NCBI RefSeq assembly: GCF_028475105.1
Contig: NZ_CP116936.1
Span: 3,719,501 to 3,783,500, forward strand
DNA length: 64,000 nt
From: Micromonospora sp. LH3U1
GTDB taxonomy: Bacteria; Actinomycetota; Actinomycetes; Mycobacteriales; Micromonosporaceae
Direction of reading: 5' to 3'
The first letter of the stretch is position 1; each line of letters opens with the position of its first letter. The notes under the pieces were generated by a model. The model saw nothing but the letters and a program-made list of their open reading frames with translations, was not told the origin of the DNA and did not search any database. The translations under genes were made by a program, and so were the position numbers. Positions 26,179-34,601 of the stretch are shown here, piece by piece.

Positions 26179-26820
26179 ATGCCGGGAGCCTCCACCATTC
26201 GACTCGTTGTCGTGGACGATCACCCCCTCTTCGTCCGCGGCCTGGAGTTGCTGCTCCCGATCACCACCGACGGCCGGGCCGAGGTGGTCGGCTCGACCGG
26301 CGACGCCGCCGCCGCGGCGGCGCTGATCAGCCACTGCCGCCCCGACCTGGCCCTGGTCGACCTGCACATGCCGCCGCCCGGGGGCATCCGGGCGGTGGCC
26401 GCGATCCGGCGGACCACCCCACGGGTACGGGTGGTCGCGATGTCCGGTTCCGCCGATCCCGCACCGGCGCTGGCGGCGCTGCGGGCCGGTGCCGAGGGGT
26501 TCCTGCCGAAAACCAGCGAACCGGAGGCGCTACTGCCCCCGCTGCTGGCCATCCTCGACGGCTGGGCGGTGCTGCCGGCCCCACTGCTGCATGCCATTCT
26601 GCGGCCCACGCACGCCGCGTCGGTCGATCTCGACGGCGAGGAACGTCGGTTGCTGCGGGCGATCGCCTCCGGCCGCAACACCGTCGACATCGCCGAAGAA
26701 CTGCACGTCTCGGAGCGGACGGTGAAACGAATGACCGCCGCGTTGCTGCGCAAGCTGCGGGTGTCCAACCGGGCGGAGGCCGCCGCCGTCGCCGGGCAGA
26801 CCGGTCTCCTCGGCGAATGA
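26179..26820 (+). CDS. LuxR-family response regulator
   Basis: About 213 residues from ATG 26179. The receiver (IRLVVVDDHPLFVRGLELL, phospho-Asp in LALVDLHMPPPGG, Lys in FLPKTSEP) is followed by a LuxR HTH (DGEERRLLRAIASGRNTVDIAEELHVSERTVKRMTAA is its span; recognition residues SERTVKR). An open frame runs further upstream but lacks a ribosome site. It diverges from the soluble kinase gene, an arrangement typical of cognate pairs that share a promoter region. Targets are unknown; manganese catalase and Lsr2 flank the pair. Confidence 0.9.
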   Translation: MPGASTIRLVVVDDHPLFVRGLELLLPITTDGRAEVVGSTGDAAAAAALISHCRPDLALVDLHMPPPGGIRAVAAIRRTTPRVRVVAMSGSADPAPALAALRAGAEGFLPKTSEPEALLPPLLAILDGWAVLPAPLLHAILRPTHAASVDLDGEERRLLRAIASGRNTVDIAEELHVSERTVKRMTAALLRKLRVSNRAEAAAVAGQTGLLGE

Positions 26821-26962
26821 AGCCCCTTCATCGCACCGATTCACGGTTTGCTCGGTAACGGAATCGCGACGCGCCGAATGAATGGGGGCATATTGTTGCG
26901 GATTCCCGGGGTGATAGGTCAGACTTTGGACACATCCCGCCGCACACAGGGAGTAATCGGCA

Positions 26963-27310
26963 ATGGCGAGAAAAGTAATCACGGTCCTGACCGACGACCT
27001 CGACGGTGGGAAGGCCGACCGGACGGTCGAGTTCAGTCTCGACGGCGTGGCCTACACGATCGACGTCTCGGACGAAAATGCCGGTGTCCTGCGCAAGGCG
27101 CTGGATCCGTACATCAATGCGGGTCGGCGGATCGGGCGCGGCCCGGTGGAGAGCACCCGCGCAGTCCGGCGACCGGGGCGACCCACCGGTGCCGGAATGG
27201 ATCGGGAGCAGAACCGGGCCATCCGGGAATGGGCCGTCAAGAACGGCTACAAGATTTCCGAACGGGGCCGGATCCCGGTTGAGGTCGTCGAGGCGTACAA
27301 GGGCCGCTGA
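26963..27310 (+). CDS. lsr2: Lsr2 nucleoid-associated protein
   Basis: DNA-bridging xenogeneic silencer of 115 residues, actinobacterial counterpart of H-NS. The N-terminal beta-hairpin dimerisation domain ([16 protein letters not shown], then [19 protein letters not shown]) is followed by a linker. The C-terminal DNA-binding domain spans [20 protein letters not shown]. The linker motif [10 protein letters not shown] carries the AT-hook-like RGR/PGRP that inserts in the minor groove of AT-rich DNA. Length is typical. The 142-bp upstream region is notably AT-richer than its surroundings, a usual feature of autoregulated lsr2. A hairpin terminator follows 12 bases after the stop. Confidence 0.95.
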   Translation: MARKVITVLTDDLDGGKADRTVEFSLDGVAYTIDVSDENAGVLRKALDPYINAGRRIGRGPVESTRAVRRPGRPTGAGMDREQNRAIREWAVKNGYKISERGRIPVEVVEAYKGR

Positions 27311-27322
27311 CACAGGAGTTGA

Positions 27323-27358
27323 CGACGGGGTCCCGCCGAAAACGGCGTGACCCCGTCG
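27323..27358 (+). terminator. lsr2 terminator
   Basis: Outer arms 27323-27332 and 27349-27358 and inner arms 27335-27338 and 27343-27346 close on an AAAA loop, followed by GATTG. Confidence 0.8.
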
Positions 27359-27382
27359 GATTGTCCGGACACCGGAAACAAC

Positions 27383-27430
27383 GCGGCGGCCGGTCACCCA
27401 GGGCTGTCGCCCCCGGTGACCGGCCGCCGC
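27383..27430 (-). terminator. Terminator of the secreted-protein gene
   Basis: Perfect 16-bp stem (27383-27398 with 27415-27430), 16-base loop, 12 bases after the stop of the minus-strand gene. Confidence 0.8.
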
Positions 27431-27442
27431 TGGCAGTTCCGG

Positions 27443-28696
27443 TCAGTTGACGGTGATACGCACCGAGTCGAATGCGGGAGTCTGGTTGGCCCGCTCCATC
27501 ATCGGCAGACGGTGCGAACCGTCACCGGCCCAGACGGAGCACTGCGCGGTACCCGACTCCGGCAGACCCGGAATCTGAATCGTCACCTCGTCGGGCTGGG
27601 CACCACCGCGGCCGTCCTCGGTCGCGACGAAGAACGCGGGCACCTCCTGGGGCTCCGGCGGGGCGGTCAGGCTGTCCAGCATCCGGCAGGCGGTGTGGAA
27701 GTGGCCCCGGACCAGGCCCTGGTCGTTGAGCAGCGAGCTCTCCACGTAGTAGCCACCCTGACCGGCGGCCAGGAAGCGGTCGCGGATCAGGTTGCGGGTG
27801 CTGACCCGCAGGGTGAAGGCCTGGTTCTGGCCGACCTGCTGGGGGAACTGGGTGATCAGCAGCGACGGGTTGTTGGCGGCCGCGCCGACCTCACCGAACT
27901 CGGTGCTCACGCAGCGGTTGCCGATCTGGAAGCCGTCGTGCGGCTGGAGCCGGCTCTCGTCGCAGTCGTTGGCCAGCACGCCGAGTCCGGCGCCGGGGGC
28001 GGTGCCACCACCGTTGTTCCCGCCGTTGTTACCGCCGGGGGTGCTGCTGGGAGTGCTACCGCCACCGTTGTTGCCGCCCGTGTTATTGGTCGGCTGCACC
28101 TGGCACTCGGCGAGCTGCGCGAGACCCTGCGGCCGGGGACCAACACGGTCGATGGCGGTCGTGATCCGGGCCAGCACCGCGCGCCGCTTCGAGGCCAACG
28201 GCTGCAGGATCGCACTGCGGATGAACGCCTCGCCCTTGTTGCCCTCGGCGGCCAACCGGCGGTCCGCCTCGGCGATCTGGGACTGCAACTGGGCGAGGTT
28301 GCGGTCCACCTCGGCCCGCGCCTGCGCCGGCACCTGCGGCAGCTTGGCCGTCACGTCCGGACAGGCGATCGCCGTACCGGTGCCCACCGTGCCGTCCTTG
28401 CCGTCCTCGCACTCAGGGACCGACTGCTGCCCGTCACCCCAGTGATTACGCACCCACCGACCGTTCTGCCAGGTGCGGCTGGTCGAGCCGTCGCCAGTCG
28501 GCGCGGTCGCGCCCGGGCTCGGCTCAACGCACTGCCCAGCAGCCGGACGTGGCTTATTCGTCCGCCGGTCCTGGGCCGACGAAATCTGGGTCACGGCGAC
28601 AACTCCGCCGAAGACCACGAGCGTGCCGACAACGGCCAGCAGACGCTTGCTCCGCGCGTTGCCGGATGACCGGCGCGCCCGTGTGGACCTGCGCAT
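27443..28696 (-). CDS. Secreted protein of unknown function
   Basis: No family recognised with confidence. 417 residues from ATG 28696, which has AAGGAGAG upstream. An Arg-rich N-terminus (MRRSTRARRSSGNARSKR) precedes one hydrophobic segment, giving a signal peptide or anchor. Then come a Trp/Asn-rich segment with paired Cys (CVEPSPG, CEDGKDG), a helical coiled-coil-like part (about 120-200), a low-complexity Gly/Asn/Ser linker (about 215-245, NNGGGS-type), and a C-terminal beta-rich module. That module (about 260-417) includes RVSTRNLIRDRFLAAGQGGYY, GHFHTACRM and QCSVWAGDGSHRLPM. The mature part is probably extracytoplasmic. The 294 bp upstream to the next gene hold no further gene that I can support. 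Confidence 0.75.
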   Translation of the reverse strand: MRRSTRARRSSGNARSKRLLAVVGTLVVFGGVVAVTQISSAQDRRTNKPRPAAGQCVEPSPGATAPTGDGSTSRTWQNGRWVRNHWGDGQQSVPECEDGKDGTVGTGTAIACPDVTAKLPQVPAQARAEVDRNLAQLQSQIAEADRRLAAEGNKGEAFIRSAILQPLASKRRAVLARITTAIDRVGPRPQGLAQLAECQVQPTNNTGGNNGGGSTPSSTPGGNNGGNNGGGTAPGAGLGVLANDCDESRLQPHDGFQIGNRCVSTEFGEVGAAANNPSLLITQFPQQVGQNQAFTLRVSTRNLIRDRFLAAGQGGYYVESSLLNDQGLVRGHFHTACRMLDSLTAPPEPQEVPAFFVATEDGRGGAQPDEVTIQIPGLPESGTAQCSVWAGDGSHRLPMMERANQTPAFDSVRITVN

Positions 28697-28990
28697 CGAA
28701 TTGCTCTCCTTCTCGATCCGGTAGTGGATTCCTGCCCTCGGCGGACCGACGGATGTGAGAGGGCACGGCACGGCGGCGAGCACCGTGACCTACCCGGTAA
28801 CGTGTCGATGGCCGACGATGCCCTTTCCGCACCGTCTCCCGCGTCCGGTCGACGCGGATGGGGAGATCCTGTTCATTCGCGCAGGAGTACGGGGCGGCGG
28901 CCGGGAAGGTTCAACCGGCGCACAGGAAATTGCCGCGACCCGACAAGAAGCCGGTGCGGAGCAGGAGTAAGCAGGTGGAACGGGCGTCGG

Positions 28991-29872
28991 TCAGTCGGCG
29001 CAGAGGTGGTCGAAGGCGAACCCGCCCACCAGTTCGTGGCGACGCCGACTCAGCGCGACGATCTGCGCGGTCAACTCGGCGCGCGGCAACAGTTCCCCGA
29101 CGTCGTTCGCCCGCAGCCGCTCCCCGACGGCGACCGTGGCGAGATCCTCGGCCAGCCGAGCCGCGTCGACGCCGCACGAAAAGCGGTGCTCGGTCACCGA
29201 GACCCGCTCGATCAGGCACGCGTCGGGGCGCACCTGCACCCAGCTCCACCCCTGCGCCGGCCCGTCGGCCCAGCGCACGTGCAGCCCCCGCACGATCGGG
29301 TCCGCCACCCGCCCGGCCACGTACGCCTCGACCGCCGCCGCGCGGGTCAGCGCGCCGAGGTCGTTGACCGGCCCGGGGCGGCCGTCCGGCAGCCGACCGA
29401 GGATGTCCCGGAAACCCACCGGGGACGGCCCGTTCCCAGGGGCGGTCACCCCGGCACCGCCCTCGGCGTAGGCGCGCGCGTCGATGACGTACTCCACGAG
29501 GCGTCGGCCGTGCTCGGCCGCCCGCAGCGTCGGCGATCCGATCCGCAGCACGGGCAGGCCCACGGCCGCGCTCACCGCGTCCTTGAGTCGCTCGACGCGC
29601 TGCTCTGCCGAGCCGGCGGACGCGACCGGACCGATCTCCACGGCAACGATCGCCCGGCCGGTGTCGGCGGCGCAGACCACGAAGTCGAAGCTGGCGCGGC
29701 TGGCCGAACTCCACTGGCTGCCGGTGACACCGGGCGGGCGGCCCTGAACAAGGTCGCTGAGCCGGCGCGCCGGATAGACCCGATGACCGGCGCGGCTGAG
29801 CAGCGTGTCACGCCCGCCGTCACCGGCCACCGCCCGCAACCAGCTGCGGTCGTCGCTGCCGATGCTCGTCAT
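28991..29872 (-). CDS. DUF2726-like protein with PD-(D/E)XK-type fold remnant
   Basis: About 293 residues from ATG 29872; a longer frame upstream is not coding-like. Residues 20-150 resemble DUF2726, a restriction-endonuclease-like fold. They include LLSRAGHRVYPARRLSDLV, then ASFDFVVCAADTGRAIVAVEIGP (written here as the Asp strand and the Glu strand, DFVVC and AVEIG), and KDAVSAAVGLPVLRIGS. The acidic pair is present, but the usual Lys/Asp after the Glu strand is Gly, so catalysis is uncertain. The C-terminal half (about 160-293) is unassigned and contains WADGPAQGWSWVQVRPD. It is divergent from the Asp23-type operon, with a perfect Crp site between them. Confidence 0.65.
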   Translation of the reverse strand: MTSIGSDDRSWLRAVAGDGGRDTLLSRAGHRVYPARRLSDLVQGRPPGVTGSQWSSASRASFDFVVCAADTGRAIVAVEIGPVASAGSAEQRVERLKDAVSAAVGLPVLRIGSPTLRAAEHGRRLVEYVIDARAYAEGGAGVTAPGNGPSPVGFRDILGRLPDGRPGPVNDLGALTRAAAVEAYVAGRVADPIVRGLHVRWADGPAQGWSWVQVRPDACLIERVSVTEHRFSCGVDAARLAEDLATVAVGERLRANDVGELLPRAELTAQIVALSRRRHELVGGFAFDHLCAD

Positions 29873-30023
29873 CTGCCTGATCCATCCGCCGGTCGGTCGA
29901 GCCGGGCCGAGTCTAGGCGGTCGATCATGCTGCTCGCCTCGGCGGTGCGGCCAGCGCCACCCCGGCCGGCCGGACCCTCGGACCGCCACGGGCCGCGATC
30001 GGTGCCAGCACCCGACCAGCAAC

Positions 30024-30039
30024 TGTGACCGGGATCACA
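30024..30039. promoter_or_regulatory. Crp/GlxR-type site TGTGA-N6-TCACA
   Basis: An exact consensus core with spacer CCGGGA, about 150 bp from the DUF2726-like gene start and 77 bp upstream of the Asp23-fusion ATG. It is the second such site in the window after 2608-2623. Confidence 0.65.
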
Positions 30040-30115
30040 TCAGGGTCGTGTTCCAGAAGTCCCGGCGGGGTGTATCCAGCGGGGTCGCCGGTAGCGGACC
30101 GGCCGGGAGGCCAGC

Positions 30116-31243
30116 ATGTCGCGACAGCAGTTCGGCGCCCTCGCCAGCAGCGGCCTGGGTGCTCGCCCGCGCCCGGATGACCCTCGCCGCGCCCGCCGAC
30201 CCCGGCTGGTCGGTGATCCGACGATCCTCCGGCGCCCTCGCGCCGATCGAGCGGGGCGACACCACCGGCTCCCCCCGCGGCCCATCGCCACCCGTCCGTC
30301 CGCCCCAACCACCGGCCCCGCACCCAGCACCGGCACCCCGAGCACCGAGACCCGCGCCCGCATCGACTCGCACCGGCGCACCAAGGCGGTGGAGGACGTC
30401 GCGGTGGAGGACGTCGCGGTGGGGGACGTTGCGCGGATCGCGGCCGAAGCGGCCGGCCGTGTGCCCGGCGTATCCGACGCCCACCCGGCCACCGTCCGGC
30501 TGGGCGACCGGTCCGTGGGTCTCGACCTGCACCTCGTCACCACGTACGGGCACAGCGTGCCCGCCGTCGCCGAGGCCGTCCGGACGACGGTCACCGACCG
30601 GGTCGCCGCCGGCACCGGGCGCGCCGTGGCCGCGGTGACCGTCACGGTGGACGACCTGCTCGTCCCCGGGGCGGACGGCGCCGGGACAGGACGACCGGTC
30701 AGTCGGCCGGAGGCCGGCATGCGGACCGTCAACCGGGCCGCCTCGCTGTTGCTGTCCGTCGCCCTGCTCGCCGGCGGCGCGCTGCTGGCAGTGCAGGCGC
30801 TGCTGGTGACACTGGGTCGCCCGGCACCACTGCTCGCCCGCACCGGCTGGTACGACGCGCTGACCACCACCCGTTGGCACGACCCGGGCGTCCGGACCGG
30901 GGCCGGCGCGGCCGTGCTGCTGGGTCTGGTCATCCTGGCCGCCCAGCTGCGCCGCTGGACACCGGTCCGGCTGCGGATCGACGAGCGCGACGGCTGGTAC
31001 CTGCACCGGCGGTGCGTGGAGCGCCGGCTGACCGACGCGGCCGGCACCGTGCCGGGCGTGCGTCGGGCCCGGGTGCGGGTCCGCCGGCGCGGCGACCAGT
31101 GGCGCCCCCGGGTGCGTGCCACCGGCGACCCGGCCGCCCGCGCCGAGGTCGAGTTCGCGGTGCACCAGGAGCTGCGTCAGCTCGCCTCGCCCCGGACCGG
31201 GCGGATCGAGATCCGGCTGCTGCCCCGCAGGCGGCCGGCATGA
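30116..31243 (+). CDS. Fused Asp23/Gls24-like and DUF6286-like envelope protein
   Basis: One frame of 375 residues starting at ATG 30116 with GGGAGG five bases before it. Residues 1-85 are Arg/Pro-rich and disordered. Residues 90-180 are an Asp23/Gls24 alkaline-shock domain (VARIAAEAAGRVPGVSDA...VGLDLHLVTTYGHSVPAVAEAVRTTV). After a linker, two hydrophobic helices (about 207-232 and 262-282) and a DUF6286-type C-terminal domain (TPVRLRIDERDGWYLHRRCVE) follow. In related genomes these are usually separate neighbouring genes, so this looks like a fusion. Its stop overlaps the ATG of amaP (ATGA). The complex is thought to sit at the membrane in envelope stress. Confidence 0.8.
   Translation: MSRQQFGALASSGLGARPRPDDPRRARRPRLVGDPTILRRPRADRAGRHHRLPPRPIATRPSAPTTGPAPSTGTPSTETRARIDSHRRTKAVEDVAVEDVAVGDVARIAAEAAGRVPGVSDAHPATVRLGDRSVGLDLHLVTTYGHSVPAVAEAVRTTVTDRVAAGTGRAVAAVTVTVDDLLVPGADGAGTGRPVSRPEAGMRTVNRAASLLLSVALLAGGALLAVQALLVTLGRPAPLLARTGWYDALTTTRWHDPGVRTGAGAAVLLGLVILAAQLRRWTPVRLRIDERDGWYLHRRCVERRLTDAAGTVPGVRRARVRVRRRGDQWRPRVRATGDPAARAEVEFAVHQELRQLASPRTGRIEIRLLPRRRPA
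30389..30433 (+). repeat. Three in-frame tandem 15-bp repeats
   Basis: Unit GTGGAGGACGTCGCG at 30389-30403 and 30404-30418, with a third copy (two substitutions) at 30419-30433. It encodes VEDVA-VEDVA-VGDVA at the start of the Asp23 domain and can expand or contract without frameshift. Confidence 0.85.
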
Positions 31244-31800
31244 CCGACGCCGCGCACCGACTGCTGTGGACCATCGTCGCGCTGCTACTGGTGGTGGGCG
31301 GAACGGCCGCGCTGGTGGTCAGCTTCGGCACGCTGCCCGGCGGCGACCCTGGCGCGGTACTGCTCGGCGCGGGACTGCTGGACGCGTGGCGGCTGGCCGC
31401 GCCGTGGAGCACCCTGGCCGCGGCGGTCGCCGGCGTGCTGACCGCCCTCGCCGGGCACCGCCTGCTCGACCGCGAGCTGCGCCGACCCGGCCGGGCACTA
31501 CGCGGCATGCTGAGCCACCCCGGCATCCGCCCCGGCCGCACCCGACTGGCCACCGAGGTGCTCGTCCACGCACTCGAACGGGACCTGACCGGCGACCCCG
31601 GGGTGCGCGGCGCCCGAGTGGCGCTGACCGGCGCACCGCCTCGACCCGACGTGTGGATCCGGGTGGACCTGGCGGCCGACGCCCGGGCCGACGACGTACG
31701 CAAGCACGTCGACGCCGCGGTCCGCCGGTTCGCGACGACCGCCGGCTGCACACCGGCGCACCTCGACGTGACCGCCCGCATCGAGCCCGGCCGCCCCTGA
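31240..31800 (+). CDS. amaP: AmaP-like alkaline shock response membrane anchor
   Basis: 186 residues from ATG 31240, overlapping the upstream stop by four bases. Two hydrophobic helices (about 8-30 and 55-75) are followed by a cytoplasmic alpha/beta domain: RPGRTRLATEVLVHALERDL, DVWIRVDLAADA, and GCTPAHLDVTARIEP at the end. This is the layout of AmaP, which tethers Asp23 to the membrane. Coupling to the Asp23-DUF6286 fusion supports the assignment. An open frame further upstream is a shadow of the fusion gene. Confidence 0.82.
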   Translation: MTDAAHRLLWTIVALLLVVGGTAALVVSFGTLPGGDPGAVLLGAGLLDAWRLAAPWSTLAAAVAGVLTALAGHRLLDRELRRPGRALRGMLSHPGIRPGRTRLATEVLVHALERDLTGDPGVRGARVALTGAPPRPDVWIRVDLAADARADDVRKHVDAAVRRFATTAGCTPAHLDVTARIEPGRP

Positions 31801-31867
31801 ACCGGACCGCCCCACCCCGGCGGGCATGATCGGTGCCGGGACGGGCGGCGGACGGGAGGTACGCGGG

Positions 31868-32593
31868 GTGCGGGTGGTGTCGCTGGTGCCATCACTGACC
31901 GAGGCGGTGGCGCTGACCCTGCCCACAGTGCTGGTCGGAGCCACTGACTGGTGCAGCCACCCGGCCGGGCTCGACGTCGCCCGGGTCGGCGGCAGCAAGT
32001 ACCCCGACCTGGACCGGGTCCGCGCGCTGCGACCGGACCTGGTGCTGCTGAACGTGGAGGAGAACCGCCGAGCCGACGCGGAGGCGCTACGGGCAGCCGG
32101 TGTGCCGGTGCGGGTCACCTATCCGCGTACCGTCCCGGGCGCGCTGACCGAACTGGGCGACCTGCTCGCCGAGCTGGGCGCACCAGCGGAGCCGGCCTGG
32201 CTGCGGTCCGCCCGGCGCGCGTGGGCCGAGCCACCCCGGCTCGCGCCGCCCCGCCGGGCGGTGGTGGCGGTCTGGCGGCGGCCGTGGGTGGTGCTCGGCA
32301 GCGACACGTTCGCCGGCGACGTGCTGCGTCGGCTCGGCGTGGTCAACGCGTACGACGAGCACCCCGAGCGCTACCCCCGCCCAGCCCTTGACGAGTTGCG
32401 TGAACGGAAGCCCGAGCTGGTCGTGCTGCCCGACGAGCCGTACCGGTTCACCGCCGACGACGGGCCGGAGGCGTTCCCCGGCGTACCGTGCGCCCTGCTC
32501 TCCGGCCGGCACCTGACCTGGTACGGCCCCTCCCTGACCGAGGCGCCCGCGCTCCTGGCCGACCAACTGTCCCGGCCGGTGCTGGTCGACTGA
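31868..32593 (+). CDS. Helical-backbone metal receptor (BtuF-like), no signal peptide
   Basis: About 241 residues from GTG 31868, which has GGGAGGT seven bases upstream. It belongs to the periplasmic-binding-protein-like II helical backbone family (cobalamin/iron-siderophore receptors): VVSLVPSLTEAVALT at the start, WCSHPAGLDVARVGGSKYPDLDRVRALRPDLVLLN, and DVLRRLGVVNAY. No signal peptide or lipobox is present and no ABC permease is adjacent. It may therefore act in the cytoplasm or be a stand-alone cobalamin-binding protein, as often annotated. It converges with terC nine bases away. Confidence 0.82.
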   Translation: MRVVSLVPSLTEAVALTLPTVLVGATDWCSHPAGLDVARVGGSKYPDLDRVRALRPDLVLLNVEENRRADAEALRAAGVPVRVTYPRTVPGALTELGDLLAELGAPAEPAWLRSARRAWAEPPRLAPPRRAVVAVWRRPWVVLGSDTFAGDVLRRLGVVNAYDEHPERYPRPALDELRERKPELVVLPDEPYRFTADDGPEAFPGVPCALLSGRHLTWYGPSLTEAPALLADQLSRPVLVD

Positions 32594-32602
32594 CCCGGCG
32601 TT

Positions 32603-33544
32603 TCAACCGGCCCGGGGGCGACGCGCGGCCAGGATGCTGGCGCCGATGGAGACCCCCAGGGTCAGCACCACCACCGCGAGGGTCAACCAGACCGGCAGCT
32701 TGCCCACCGGCGTCTCGGCGAGGATGAGCTTCACCCCCGCGAAGGCGAGCAGCAGCGCGAGTCCGTACCGCAGGTAGCCGAAGTGTCGCAACAGGCCGGC
32801 GAGGCAGAAGTAGAGGCTGCGCAGCCCCAGTACGGCGAACGCGGTGGCCGTCCAGACCAGAAAGGTGTTGGTGGTGATGGCGAGGATCGCCGCCACCGAG
32901 TCGATGGCGAAGACCACGTCGGTGGCCTCGATGGCGACGAGCGCCACCAGAAGCAGCGTCGCCACCCGTCGGTCGGCCACCCGGGCGGTGAACCGGCCGC
33001 CGTGGTACCGGGCGTCGGTGGGCACCAGCCGACGGAACAACCGGACCACCACGTTGCGTTCCGGGTCGACGTCCGGCTTCCCGCGTACGGCCAGCCGCCA
33101 GCCGGTCCAGATCAGGAAGGCGCCCAGCACGAACCCAGCCCAGGCGAGCCGGTCGAGCAACTCGGCGCCGGCGAAGATGAACAACAGCCGGAAGACGAGC
33201 GCCCCCACCACGCCCCAGAACAGCACCTTGTGCTGGTAACCCGGCGGCACCTGAAAGTAGCCGAAGAGCAGGGCGAAGACGAACACGTTGTCCACCGAGA
33301 GTGCCTTTTCCAGCAGGTAGCCGGAGAAGTACGCGATGGCCGGGTCGCCGCCGAGGCCCCACCAGACGACCAACCCGAACAGCAGGCCCGCGCCGATCCA
33401 GATGGCGCTCCACAACAGCGCCTCGCGGAGCTCGATGACGTGGTTGTCCCGGTGCAGGACCATATCCACGGCGAGCATCACGGCGATCACCACGGCGACC
33501 GCCGCCCAGGCCCACAACGGGACCGCGACCGTCGCCTCAGCCAC
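32603..33544 (-). CDS. TerC family integral membrane protein
   Basis: About 313 residues with eight to nine hydrophobic helices. The start is taken as GTG 33544 because GGAGGT lies seven bases upstream; an ATG at 33559 overlaps that site. Family motifs: EALLWSAIWIGAGLLFG, the acidic motif EKALSVDNVFVFALLF and its repeat counterpart AIEATDVVFAIDSVAAI, each with the Asp/Asn thought to bind a metal ion. TerC relatives export manganese or calcium, or protect secreted metalloproteins during export; tellurium resistance is the historic name. No ter operon is nearby. Confidence 0.9.
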   Translation of the reverse strand: MAEATVAVPLWAWAAVAVVIAVMLAVDMVLHRDNHVIELREALLWSAIWIGAGLLFGLVVWWGLGGDPAIAYFSGYLLEKALSVDNVFVFALLFGYFQVPPGYQHKVLFWGVVGALVFRLLFIFAGAELLDRLAWAGFVLGAFLIWTGWRLAVRGKPDVDPERNVVVRLFRRLVPTDARYHGGRFTARVADRRVATLLLVALVAIEATDVVFAIDSVAAILAITTNTFLVWTATAFAVLGLRSLYFCLAGLLRHFGYLRYGLALLLAFAGVKLILAETPVGKLPVWLTLAVVVLTLGVSIGASILAARRPRAG

Positions 33545-33713
33545 CGACGACCTCCGCATCGACCACGGTGCACCGCCCGCCACCCCGCCAGCAGGCTGGC
33601 CGTTCCCGAGCCTAGGCGAACGGCCGACCCGACGTCGGTGGTCCGGCGAAGTCCCTCCCCGCACCGGAGCAGCGCTGCGGCGACGGGTGTTTCACTACGG
33701 CGGCAGGCCGCAC

Positions 33714-34403
33714 TCAGGCGACCGGCATCACCTGACCCGGGTCGGAGACCGTGTCGTCAGCGTCGTAGGCGACCGCGTTGGTCACCCGCACGACGCCGCT
33801 GACCTGACCCGCGAGCCGGCCGGCGAGGTCGACCGCGGAGCGGCGGTCCAGCCGACCGGCCAGGGTCACGTCACCGTGGCGGACCTCGACCGTGACCAGC
33901 CCGTCCCGCACGGCGAGCACCCTGCGCAGCACCTCCTGCACCACGTCCGTACGGATCTCGGCGTCCGAGCGCAGGTGCACCCGCAGCAGGTCCCCACGAC
34001 TGACGATGCCGACCAACCGGCCGAGGTCGTCCAGCACGGGCAGCCGTTTGACCTGCTCACTGTCCATCAGCCGGGCGGCAGCCGACAACGCCGCCTCCGG
34101 GTACGTGGTGACCGCCGGCGCGGTCATCAGGTCGCCAGCCAGCAGCGCCGCACTCTTGCTCCGGGCACCGCGCCGACGGCGGCTCTCGAAGACCCGTCGC
34201 TGCGCCGGCTCACCGGCGCGCTCGACCCGGTGCAGCAGGTCGGCCTCGGACACCACGCCCAGCACCCGACGGAACCCGTCGATCACCGGCACCGCGCTGA
34301 CCCCGTGGCGCAGCAGCACGTCGACGATCTCCCGGTACGGGGTCTCGGCCACCACGGTCTCGACCTCCCGGGTCATCACGTCACCCACCTGCCAGGTCCT
34401 CAT
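33714..34403 (-). CDS. CBS-pair protein with C-terminal BON domain
   Basis: 229 residues from ATG 34403 with GGGAGGC upstream. There are two CBS motifs, residues about 1-60 (VGDVMTREVETVVAETPYREIVDVLLRHGVSAVPVID) and 85-145 (DLMTAPAVTTYPEAALSAAARLMDSEQVKRLPVLDDLGRLVGIVSRGDLL), quoted here only as spans. A BON domain follows (about 150-215, VQEVLRRVLAV to GVVRVTNAVAYD). CBS pairs bind adenosyl nucleotides and BON domains bind membranes or lipids. The combination is common in actinomycete dormancy or stress genes. It is divergent from a DoxX-type gene. Confidence 0.9.
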   Translation of the reverse strand: MRTWQVGDVMTREVETVVAETPYREIVDVLLRHGVSAVPVIDGFRRVLGVVSEADLLHRVERAGEPAQRRVFESRRRRGARSKSAALLAGDLMTAPAVTTYPEAALSAAARLMDSEQVKRLPVLDDLGRLVGIVSRGDLLRVHLRSDAEIRTDVVQEVLRRVLAVRDGLVTVEVRHGDVTLAGRLDRRSAVDLAGRLAGQVSGVVRVTNAVAYDADDTVSDPGQVMPVA

Positions 34404-34601
34404 CACGGCCTCCCTCTCGTCGTCCACCTCGGACGTTACGACCGGACGCCTTACCTCGTCAGAGGCGCCGGACCGGACGGGAGGGGGTCCAACGGCCCGG
34501 GCCGTTGCGGTCTGTCGGCCCTGCCCCCGACGGCGCCGTGGGCGTCCACTGGAGATGCCACCGGGAAGCGCGGTGCGAAGCTGAGAAGGGACGTGGAGAC
34601 C

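Noticed and set aside
28755..28970. Small 71-codon gene between the secreted-protein and DUF2726-like genes
   Set aside because: No ribosome site, mixed codon use unlike neighbours and no recognisable fold pattern.
30874..31800. A longer AmaP protein beginning at 30874
   Set aside because: The extension overlaps the fusion gene in another frame and is Arg/Gly/Ala-only sequence; ATG 31240 at the ATGA overlap is preferred.
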